Assembly: GCA_001564135.1 (NCBI GenBank)
Contig: LKNH01000060.1
Location: 1-10,906 of the forward strand
Origin: Halobacteriaceae archaeon Tc-Br11_E2g27
Lineage (GTDB): Archaea; Halobacteriota; Halobacteria; Halobacteriales; Haloarculaceae
Reading direction: 5' to 3'
DNA: 10,906 bases
Below are positions 5,218 through 10,906 of the stretch, piece by piece (position 1 is the stretch's first letter; every line of letters begins with the position of its first letter). The notes beneath the pieces were generated by a model. The model saw nothing but the letters and a program-made list of their open reading frames with translations. It ran no database searches and was not told the origin of the DNA. The position numbers and the translations under genes are program-made.

Positions 5218-7631
5218 CGCTCTCCCTCCTCAAAGGTAATGGAGACGTCATCCGGTCGCTCACGGGAGAGCCGCCGATACTCACCGTTTGCCCAGCGTTC
5301 GACCTGACTGTCGTAATTCTCATCGAAATATCGTCCCGAGTTTCCGCCGGCCAGAATTCCGAGGTACTCTCCATCCTCGCTCAAATCAACCTGCATTTCC
5401 CAACCGCCACCCCATGGCCCTTCCCGCCCGAAATTCCAGACCGTATAACCGCTTCCACCGCGTGGATACGACGGATAGCTGAGAAAGTCAAGTTCCGTCA
5501 GATGGGTCATCACACCAGTGTGCGAAATATCCCCGTAGATCTCATACCCTGCTTTCTCGATTTCATCCACGGCGTCTCGAAGCGCGTTTCGCATTACTGG
5601 TCCTCTTCCACTCGGTCCAAACCAACGACTCTCCTGGTCAAGCGCGGCGATGCGTCCATCGGAGGGATAATATTCGCTGCCAAGGCCAGCCTCAGCAAAC
5701 GGTTCACCAAGTACTCGCTCGCGGTAGTGGGCCATCCAGAGCGCAAAATAAAGGGGTGCCTCCTCGTCAGGTTCCATCCGATAGTCCCACGAAGCAAGTA
5801 TCTCGGCGACGTTCTGTAGCTGTTCCTCATCCGTTCCGTCCACAGCGTCGACAAGCGGCTCCACCAGCTCTGCGGCTCTCCCATCGTAGGTATCCCGGCC
5901 AAGTTCCTCAAGAAACGCCATATCGACCGGCTCTTCCGATTCGATGCGTTCGTCGAGCAAGTCGTATATCCGTTCGCCGCGATAGCCGTCCGCGTACGAT
6001 TCAGCGAAATAGTACTCCAGTTGGTCGTCCGGGATGATTTGTTGATTTGCCGTTGAGAGATACTCCGGGTTGATGACATGCGGTTGTTGTTCAAACGGAA
6101 CAAACCCGTCCCACGTTGGTCTTGTGAACGGTTCAAATCCGTCACCGAATCCGCTCCCCCATTCGCCTTCCTGTGCTGAACCGTCGAAAATGCGGTCGCC
6201 CCTATCTGGGTCTCCGTCAGTATATCGTATCGGATGCTGTCCGGTCGTGTAATAGAGCGTGTTTCCGTCACGGTCAGCATACAGAAAATTCTGTGTGGGT
6301 GAATCAAACTTCGAGACCGCGTCAAGTGTCTCCTCGAAGGAGGTACTTTTTGTCAGGTTGTAAATAGAGATGGTCGTTTCAGTTGCTGCATGTCCCGTCC
6401 AGGCGAGTCCAACCTGTTGTCCAGACTCCTCGATAACTGGACCGTGCACTGACCGTTTGACCTCGACAGTTTGATTTTCCCCACCCGAGACGACAATCTC
6501 CTGTTCGGTAATCTCGAACTCTCTTGTTTCGTCGCCATACTCGTAGGTCTCGTCATCACTCTCGTACTGATAGAAATCAATGACGTCAGAACCGGCGTTT
6601 GTAAAGCCCCAGGCAGCAAAATCCGATTCGCCAATGACTACTGTCGGAACTCCCGGAAAAGCAGCCCCTCTCACGCGGTGTTCCGGACCGTCCAGGTGCA
6701 TCTCGTACCAGATTGGCGGCGCCGTTAGTTCGAGATGCGGGTCATTGCTCAGGAGTGGGCCATCGCCGGCAGCATATTCCTCGCTGATGACCCAGCTATT
6801 CGAGCCCAGAAACTCGTTTGGTTCGTGGCGACTCAGATAATCGACGATATCGGCTCCGACCGCTGGTTCGGTCGCCTCTGGTGGCCGTTCGAACTGCTCT
6901 CCCGCGTCATCGAGTCGGTACTCCTCCTCCCAGTATTCTTCCCGAATAATCGGTGCCTCGTGGTCCATCCTGTCACGATAGAGTTCCGCCGTCAACTCCT
7001 CGCCAAATTCTTCTTTGAGGCGTGCACGCCGCAACGTACGAAAACTCCCTGTCAACGTCCATGAGATGATTTTTTCGACGAGTGTTGTGTCGGTAATCGT
7101 CCACGGCTCAGGCTCGTAATCAAGAAGGCGGAATCCTAACTCAAGCGAGCCCTCCTCAAACCCGGCAGTTACCCCATCAGCGTATGCCGAGAGCATTGGC
7201 TCGACTTCAGTTCCCATGAGATGCTCCGCAGTAGCCTCCGCGGCTTCCTGAAACATCATCTGTCGGTGAAAGCGGTCGGATTCAACCTCGCTTTCGCCGA
7301 CGACTTCAGCGAGTCTCCCACTGAACAGGCGACGTTGAAGGTCCATCTGAAATCCTCGGTCCAGCGCCTGGACGTATCCAGCAGCGAACGATAGCGCTTC
7401 CTCGTCATTTGCGCTGATATGTGGCACCCCCTCCTCGTCGTAACTGACGGTCGCATCCCCGTATGGACTTGTAACTCTCTCGGGGCGGTCATGTCGTGTT
7501 GCATCCCACACTGTCCCCGAAAGCGGTGCGAACTGGTTGAGTAACTCTCTCACAGGAGAAAGGCTAGCCCCCACGACGCCTGCGCCGACGAGCCCACCTA
7601 ACACGGCGCGGCGAGTCTGTTCCCGTTCCAT
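5214..7631 (-). CDS. Tat-exported penicillin-acylase-family Ntn hydrolase
   Basis: An 805-aa precursor of the penicillin G acylase/cephalosporin acylase/AHL acylase family, which cleave amide bonds of N-acylated substrates after self-processing. The N-terminus TRRAVLGGLVGAGVVGAS (6-23) is a twin-arginine signal. It has no lipobox Cys, so the protein is exported folded but not as a lipoprotein. The alpha-chain follows (about 40-260, with AAGYVQALDRGFQMDL at 83-98), then a spacer. The predicted autocleavage is G276/S277 in LGSNSW, making Ser277 the beta-chain nucleophile. NDPHL puts His299 at beta-position 23, as in AHL and cephalosporin acylases rather than Gln as in penicillin G acylase. Asn448 in TQNFLYADRDGN fits the oxyanion Asn, and HGP at 396-398 and GGNSGRYFDENYDSQ near the C-terminus are further landmarks. 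Length is typical. The substrate is unknown. It is the first gene of an operon with the membrane protein. Confidence 0.92.
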   Translation of the reverse strand: MEREQTRRAVLGGLVGAGVVGASLSPVRELLNQFAPLSGTVWDATRHDRPERVTSPYGDATVSYDEEGVPHISANDEEALSFAAGYVQALDRGFQMDLQRRLFSGRLAEVVGESEVESDRFHRQMMFQEAAEATAEHLMGTEVEPMLSAYADGVTAGFEEGSLELGFRLLDYEPEPWTITDTTLVEKIISWTLTGSFRTLRRARLKEEFGEELTAELYRDRMDHEAPIIREEYWEEEYRLDDAGEQFERPPEATEPAVGADIVDYLSRHEPNEFLGSNSWVISEEYAAGDGPLLSNDPHLELTAPPIWYEMHLDGPEHRVRGAAFPGVPTVVIGESDFAAWGFTNAGSDVIDFYQYESDDETYEYGDETREFEITEQEIVVSGGENQTVEVKRSVHGPVIEESGQQVGLAWTGHAATETTISIYNLTKSTSFEETLDAVSKFDSPTQNFLYADRDGNTLYYTTGQHPIRYTDGDPDRGDRIFDGSAQEGEWGSGFGDGFEPFTRPTWDGFVPFEQQPHVINPEYLSTANQQIIPDDQLEYYFAESYADGYRGERIYDLLDERIESEEPVDMAFLEELGRDTYDGRAAELVEPLVDAVDGTDEEQLQNVAEILASWDYRMEPDEEAPLYFALWMAHYRERVLGEPFAEAGLGSEYYPSDGRIAALDQESRWFGPSGRGPVMRNALRDAVDEIEKAGYEIYGDISHTGVMTHLTELDFLSYPSYPRGGSGYTVWNFGREGPWGGGWEMQVDLSEDGEYLGILAGGNSGRYFDENYDSQVERWANGEYRRLSRERPDDVSITFEEGER

Positions 7632-7718
7632 GCGATGGTATCTCTCACCGCGTTCTCATGTATGTTTCGTCATACTCACACCGTCAGCAATCCCCTAGTC
7701 GCTCAGTAGTTGGGATTG
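7632..7718 (-). promoter_or_regulatory. Intergenic region upstream of the acylase operon
   Basis: This 87-bp gap must hold the acylase promoter and the end of the upstream transcript. On the minus strand GAAACATACATG (near 7665-7654) lies 23-34 nt before the ATG and is the only AT-rich box at a suitable distance. It is a weak TATA match. Confidence 0.3.
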
Positions 7719-7720
7719 CT
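7686..7720. terminator. Inverted repeat over the end of the DUF6360-like gene
   Basis: AGCAATCCC (7686-7694) and GGGATTGCT (7712-7720) form a perfect 9-bp stem around a 17-base loop. Inside the loop, CTAGT and AGTAG can pair with one mismatch, extending the hairpin. The right arm reaches into the TAG stop codon (7721-7719) of the minus-strand gene, so it would sit at the end of the reductase operon transcript. No T-run follows. A terminator or 3'-end stabiliser is the simplest reading; an operator for the acylase operon is the alternative. Confidence 0.45.
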
Positions 7721-8006
7721 AGTTGCTCCCGGCTGCCTCTTCGACACGTCCTGCATATTTTTCTAGCTCCGAGGCAAGCGTCCGTGCTTCCGTCGCACTC
7801 ATTCGGACACGCTCAGCGTGTGCAGGCAACAGATCGAGTTCAGTGTTGTCGAGTTCTAGCTCCAATGTCACGTGCTCAGGGTTCTCACGCGGAGCGGTGA
7901 CGTTGAGGACACCGTAGGCTGATTCTTCAAACTCATGGCCGACTGCCTCGGCCTCAAGTAAGTCGAACGTGGTGTAAGCGTTGATTTTCAGTAATCTGTC
8001 GGACAT
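7719..8006 (-). CDS. DUF6360-like small haloarchaeal protein
   Basis: A 95-aa acidic soluble protein starting MSDRLLKINAYTTFDLLEAE and ending in a helix (residues about 70-92, ATEARTLASELEKYAGRVEEA). I recognise it from memory as the haloarchaeal DUF6360 type; no function is known to me. The first half looks like alternating beta strands (LLKINAYTTF, YGVLNVTAP, HVTLELEL), followed by a loop and one long helix. No cysteines are present, so it is unlikely to carry an Fe-S cluster. It starts 5 bp after the stop of the nitrite/sulfite reductase gene and has no Shine-Dalgarno of its own. It is therefore probably cotranscribed and coupled, suggesting an accessory or electron-donor-docking role for the reductase; that role is inference. 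Confidence 0.75.
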   Translation of the reverse strand: MSDRLLKINAYTTFDLLEAEAVGHEFEESAYGVLNVTAPRENPEHVTLELELDNTELDLLPAHAERVRMSATEARTLASELEKYAGRVEEAAGSN

Positions 8007-8011
8007 GGTTG

Positions 8012-9793
8012 TTAATCGTCCGCTGGGGTTGATTCTTCGAGCGGGTTACCATCTGCATCAGTCGGCGCTGGCGAAGCATCCATTGAATCCTCTTCAGCGT
8101 ATGGATACCACGTTAGCTTGGTGTTATGCATCATTGGGTCATCGTAGCTCGTTTCTTCGGGTTCGATGAACTCGCTTAATTCATCTTCTTCATGTCGAGC
8201 GATGAATTCTCGGAAGCTTTCGCCATCCGTTCTGTTGTCTGCAAACGTGTTGATGAGGTTCTTGATTGCCCCTGGGACTTCATCCGCTGGAACACGCTGA
8301 CCGACCCACTTGGCAAACTGTGGGTTCTCGCCAAGCCCTCCACCAAGACCGATATCTAACGCTTCGACTGCTTCCCCGTTCTTTCTGGTTTTCATCCCAC
8401 GGAGCGAGATATCCGCAATCTGTGGCTGGGCACAGGAAGCCGTACATCCTGAAAGATGAATGTGAAAATCCTCCACGCTCTCCGGCAGCTCGACGTTTTC
8501 TTTGAGCCAGCGGGCGTACCGAACCTGTCTGTTTTTCGTCTCTACAATCGACAGCGAACAAAACTCGGTTCCCGTACAGGCAACTGACCCACGCATGAAC
8601 GGATGGGGGTCAGGTGAGTACTGATTAAGCAACTCCTCGTCCAGCAGGTCATCCAGTCTCTCCTCCGGTACGTCGGTAATGATAACGTTCTGTCGCTGTG
8701 AGATGCGAATTTCGCCGGAGCCATACTCGTCTGCAAGCTGTGCCAACTCAGCTGTATCCGACGCACCCATCCGACCGACCAGCACGTTTAGGCCGACAAA
8801 GTAGTTACCGTCGCGTTGTTCGTGGACACCAACGAGGTCACCGGCTTTGTCTCCACCTGCATTGTAGGTATACTGCTCACGCAGGTCCGTCCCTGCTGGC
8901 TCCAACTCGAAATCGACAAACTCCTCCTGAAGGATACGACGGAATTTTTCGGTCCCCCATTCGTCGACAAGGAATTTGATTCGCGCGTTGTATCGGTCCT
9001 CTCGGTCACCATACTCCCGGAACAGTGCCGAAATGCCACCAGCAACGTCCGCCACACGTTCCGGCCGGGCGAACACATCCAGTGAACGGGCAAGCCGCGG
9101 TTCGTTCCGCGACAGACCACCACCGACCCGCACGTTGAACCCACGGACTTCCTCACCAGCAATCTCTTTGTACGCTGGCTCGAACGCCATATCGTTGATA
9201 TCGCCTTGCCCCGACCCGTTCGCGGAGCCGGTCACCGATACCTTCCATTTCCGGGGGAGGTTCGAGTGGTCCTCGTTGCCCTTGAATCGCTCGTTAAGTT
9301 CCTGAATCACTGGGAGGGCATCGACAAACTCTGGTGCTTTGCCAGCCATTGGGTTCCCAACGATATTTCGCCAGGAATCGCCACAGGCCTGTTGGCTTGA
9401 AAGCCCAACTGCTTCCATCTTTGCAAAAATCTCGGGGATATCTTCGAGTTTGAGCCAGTGAAGCTGTATTGATTGTCGTGTGGTCCAGTCGACGTATGCC
9501 TCCCCAAACTCCGGATTGGACGCTGGCCCTGTCGCATACTCTCTGGCGAGTTCGGCGACGACTTCAGTCTGGCCCGGTTCGAGCACGCCGTTGGGTGTCC
9601 CAATACGCATCATGAAGTAACTTTCCTGCCCGTTGCGCTGATGGTAGAGTCCCCACCATTTGAACCGCTCTAGCCACGCATCGGTCTCATCCTCCGGAAT
9701 GCTGTCCCACCCCTCCTCTGCAAACCGAAAGAGATGTTCCCGAATCTCGTTACCGTATACCTCGGATTTCCATTTCTCCACATCTGAAGGCAT
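8012..9793 (-). CDS. Siroheme/[4Fe-4S] nitrite/sulfite reductase, probably sulfite-type
   Basis: A 593-aa ferredoxin-type assimilatory reductase for the six-electron reduction of sulfite to sulfide or nitrite to ammonia in the cytoplasm. It has two nitrite/sulfite reductase ferredoxin-like half domains (about 55-125 and 315-385), each followed by a 4Fe-4S/siroheme domain. The cluster ligands are ACTGTEFC (C406, C412) and GCTASC (C450, C454), the Cx5C...Cx3C signature. The wording around them (CTGTEFC...ETK, SCAQPQIADI) resembles nitrite reductases. But WWGLY50HQR and QQAC137GDSWRN match the Tyr69-Cys161 pair cross-linked in Mycobacterium tuberculosis NirA/SirA, a sulfite reductase. RKWK gives Lys182 and Lys184, where plant nitrite reductase has Lys224 and Asn226. 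I therefore favour sulfite. About 50 C-terminal residues are acidic and poorly structured. ATG 9793 is supported by a promoter at leaderless spacing. Confidence 0.93.
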   Translation of the reverse strand: MPSDVEKWKSEVYGNEIREHLFRFAEEGWDSIPEDETDAWLERFKWWGLYHQRNGQESYFMMRIGTPNGVLEPGQTEVVAELAREYATGPASNPEFGEAYVDWTTRQSIQLHWLKLEDIPEIFAKMEAVGLSSQQACGDSWRNIVGNPMAGKAPEFVDALPVIQELNERFKGNEDHSNLPRKWKVSVTGSANGSGQGDINDMAFEPAYKEIAGEEVRGFNVRVGGGLSRNEPRLARSLDVFARPERVADVAGGISALFREYGDREDRYNARIKFLVDEWGTEKFRRILQEEFVDFELEPAGTDLREQYTYNAGGDKAGDLVGVHEQRDGNYFVGLNVLVGRMGASDTAELAQLADEYGSGEIRISQRQNVIITDVPEERLDDLLDEELLNQYSPDPHPFMRGSVACTGTEFCSLSIVETKNRQVRYARWLKENVELPESVEDFHIHLSGCTASCAQPQIADISLRGMKTRKNGEAVEALDIGLGGGLGENPQFAKWVGQRVPADEVPGAIKNLINTFADNRTDGESFREFIARHEEDELSEFIEPEETSYDDPMMHNTKLTWYPYAEEDSMDASPAPTDADGNPLEESTPADD

Positions 9794-9799
9794 ATTCCT

Positions 9800-9823
9800 G
9801 TTTAAAATCCCGTGGTTAAACGG
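9800..9823 (-). promoter_or_regulatory. Promoter of the reductase gene with overlapping dyad
   Basis: GTTTAACC (9821-9814, minus strand) is centred about 25 nt before ATG 9793, the position of a haloarchaeal TATA box for a leaderless transcript. The same bases form the right arm of an inverted repeat GTTTAA (9800-9805), N10, TTAAAC (9816-9821). The left arm lies between the TATA box and the start codon. A regulator bound here would cover the TATA box and transcription start. The promoter call is well supported by spacing; the operator call is inference. Confidence 0.5.
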
Positions 9824-9877
9824 TATACTACCGCGTCAACCCTTCCCGGTGGTTTCGTACACCGGAGAATGTTTCCG

Positions 9878-10201
9878 CTACGGCTGGTCTGCTCGCCCAA
9901 CCGGCGATAAAACCACGTTCTCACGGTCATAATCCCGATATCTGCCCTGTATAATAGCGCCCACCGGGAGATGTCCAGGGACTCCGCTGACGCCACAACG
10001 GATACATTGACCGTATGTCTCGATTGCAACTTCGTTGTCCGCTGCAGTGACCTCAGTAAACCCTTCGGCGAGAAAATCGACAAGCTCACACTCACAGAAT
10101 CCAGGTGCGTTAACCCGCCAGAGTTCGCTCACGCTCACCCGCCGTTGGTCGTTCACTGAGAGCCAGGCCCCATCATCGAGGATACGTAACGCCACGCTCA
10201 T
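9878..10201 (-). CDS. Hypothetical protein with CxC and CxxC motifs
   Basis: A 107-aa protein I do not recognise. It begins MSVALRILDDGAWLSV and carries GFCECEL (C36, C38) and GQCIRCG (C66, C69), four cysteines that could bind zinc or an iron-sulfur cluster, with 27 residues between the pairs. Around them are beta-strand-like stretches (AIETYGQ, VGAIIQGRY) and no membrane segment or signal peptide. Codon use resembles the neighbours and the reading is acidic, supporting a real gene. It ends with TAG at 9880-9878, 84 bp before the reductase start. The reductase has its own promoter-like site, so cotranscription is not certain. No Shine-Dalgarno is obvious at 10201, and the start could be leaderless. 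Confidence 0.7.
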   Translation of the reverse strand: MSVALRILDDGAWLSVNDQRRVSVSELWRVNAPGFCECELVDFLAEGFTEVTAADNEVAIETYGQCIRCGVSGVPGHLPVGAIIQGRYRDYDRENVVLSPVGRADQP

Positions 10202-10394
10202 ATTACACGTTGTCTCTCTACGCGGCTGTATGATTCGGCAGACGCAATCACTGACGGAATAGATGACGGGATTCTATCGATAAACCCACCGCAGTCTTGT
10301 GGTTATTCGGTTATGAACCCATCCGATATAGCAGTAATAGGTGCCGGTAGGCAGGAGAGAGCGATTGAATAGTTACTCGCTATCTGGTGCCAAT
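10202..10394. other. Intergenic region
   Basis: This 193-bp gap lies between the start of the minus-strand CxC/CxxC protein gene and the end of the YchF gene. It should hold the promoter of the former and the transcript end of the latter. I find no strong hairpin, RNA gene or repeat in it. The one item of note is a 19-codon plus-strand reading at 10313-10372, listed separately. Confidence 0.5.
10313..10372 (+). other. Mini-ORF resembling a Rossmann-fold N-terminus (possible gene remnant)
   Basis: ATG to TAG encodes only 19 residues, beginning MNPSDIAVIGAGRQ. IAVIGAGRQ matches the nucleotide-binding start of Rossmann dehydrogenases, such as GAGRQGRAI in saccharopine-dehydrogenase-like proteins, but it stops at once. 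It may be the stub of a decayed gene or chance. No ribosome site is clear; ATAAAC at 10279-10284 lies about 30 nt upstream. Confidence 0.25.
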
Positions 10395-10906
10395 TCACTG
10401 ATTTGTCGAAATTACTTCGAGAACCGCCCGGTGGTCGAGAACGGTATCTGCACCAACCTGCCGCTCATTTCGACAGTCGATGGCGTGTAAGAATCCGTCG
10501 CCGATGTCCGAATGTAGATGATACGCAAAGTCCTCGGCTGTTGCGTCTTCTGGAAGCAGGAAACAATCGCGAAACGGCCCGTTGGTCCAGTTCCCCGAGG
10601 CTGAACCCGGAAACACAGCTTTGAGCGAAAGGACGTCAAAGACGGCAGTTTCTAGCGCCTGCTGCACCCCAGTCCCGCCAAATTCCTCGATAAACGTCCG
10701 GATTTGTTTGAGACCCTCGGCCTGCTCGACTGGCAAATTGTCAACAATCTCGAATGATGCTTCGCCCGGCGTATAGTCGATTGCACCCTGTTCGTTTGCG
10801 TTTTTGAGTGCTTTCTCCGCGTGTGCCGATACCGGAACGAACGTCAAATGGTCGTACTCAGGGTCTTCCGTGATTTCACCCCAATTTTCCTGCGCAGTGT
10901 CCGTAT
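10395..10906 (-). CDS. ychF: YchF/OLA1-type redox-regulated ATPase/GTPase, C-terminal part
   Basis: The frame is open from the window edge (10904) to TGA at 10397-10395, so about 170 C-terminal residues are visible and the G domain is missing. Reading from the edge gives a segment ending YDHLTFVPVSAHAEKAL, the last part of the G-domain and helical insert. Then comes GGTGVQQALETAVFDVLSLKAV, the archaeal YchF-type linker. A TGS domain ends the protein: FRDCFLLPEDATAEDFAYHLH, DIGDGFLHAID, RQVGAD and VLEVIS. YchF/OLA1 proteins are universally conserved P-loop NTPases that bind ribosomes and act in stress and translation control; many prefer ATP over GTP. The TGS domain is thought to contact RNA or the ribosome. 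The final codons ISTNQ are a normal end, so the gene is intact on this side. Confidence 0.87.
   Translation of the reverse strand, partial: TDTAQENWGEITEDPEYDHLTFVPVSAHAEKALKNANEQGAIDYTPGEASFEIVDNLPVEQAEGLKQIRTFIEEFGGTGVQQALETAVFDVLSLKAVFPGSASGNWTNGPFRDCFLLPEDATAEDFAYHLHSDIGDGFLHAIDCRNERQVGADTVLDHRAVLEVISTNQ

Noticed and set aside
5106..5819. Plus-strand open frame of 237 codons
   Set aside because: It is antisense to the C-terminal part of the acylase and the membrane protein; low-complexity, Ser/Pro-rich translation.
5594..6325. Second minus-strand frame inside the acylase gene
   Set aside because: It is a +1/-1 shadow rich in Arg, Ser and Thr, unlike the acidic proteins of this organism.
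9802..10095. Minus-strand 97-codon frame overlapping the CxC/CxxC protein
   Set aside because: It is in a different frame from 9878-10201, rich in Ser, Arg and Thr, and overlaps the reductase promoter region.
10845..10847. TTG at 10847 as start of a separate 150-aa protein
   Set aside because: The frame stays open to the window edge with YchF-like sequence before the TTG, so this is an internal Leu codon of a truncated gene.
1..10906. CRISPR array, tRNA/rRNA genes or intact insertion sequence
   Set aside because: I saw no regularly spaced direct repeats, no tRNA-like cloverleaf, no rRNA sequence and no transposase-like protein on either strand.

Overview
The window reads as chromosomal DNA of a halophilic archaeon (class Halobacteria). 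The predicted proteins are rich in Asp and Glu and poor in Lys. Several start codons have an archaeal TATA-like box about 25-28 nt upstream and no room for a leader. Other starts have strong GGAGG Shine-Dalgarno sequences. The protein families (TIGR04053-type radical SAM protein, DUF6360-like protein, short DtxR-like regulator, archaeal-type YchF) also fit haloarchaea. Coding density is high, and no stretch over 300 bases lacks a gene. I see no rRNA, tRNA, CRISPR array or intact insertion sequence.

Layout from left to right. Bases 1-722 (+) hold the C-terminal part of a radical SAM/SPASM protein related to heme-biosynthesis AhbD-like enzymes. It converges on a sugar-phosphate nucleotidyltransferase (719-1429, -), and the two stop codons share one TTAA. 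A 38-bp divergent promoter region separates the latter from a PHP-family phosphoesterase (1468-2379, +). That gene converges, with a 1-bp gap, on a phosphohexomutase (2381-3694, -). The nucleotidyltransferase and mutase together suggest supply of nucleotide sugars for glycoprotein or cell-surface glycan synthesis.

The rest of the window is on the minus strand. A ferritin-like four-helix protein (4200-4679) and a DtxR/MntR-like regulator (3767-4198) form a tight operon. The regulator has lost most of the canonical metal-binding residues and carries a C-terminal Cys cluster instead. The next operon encodes a Tat-exported penicillin-acylase-type Ntn hydrolase (5214-7631), coupled by ATGA to a small four-helix membrane protein (4864-5217). 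Then comes a siroheme/[4Fe-4S] nitrite/sulfite reductase (8012-9793), followed directly by a DUF6360-like small protein (7719-8006). The reductase has the NiR-like cluster motifs, but three active-site positions (Tyr50, Cys137, Lys184) match sulfite reductases. Upstream is an unrecognised 107-aa protein with CxC and CxxC motifs (9878-10201). The right edge holds the C-terminal part of a YchF/OLA1-type GTPase/ATPase (10395-10906).

The points most worth following up are the ligand-depleted DtxR homologue paired with a ferritin-like protein and a dyad at its promoter, the sulfite-type active site of the reductase, and the exported acylase with its membrane partner.
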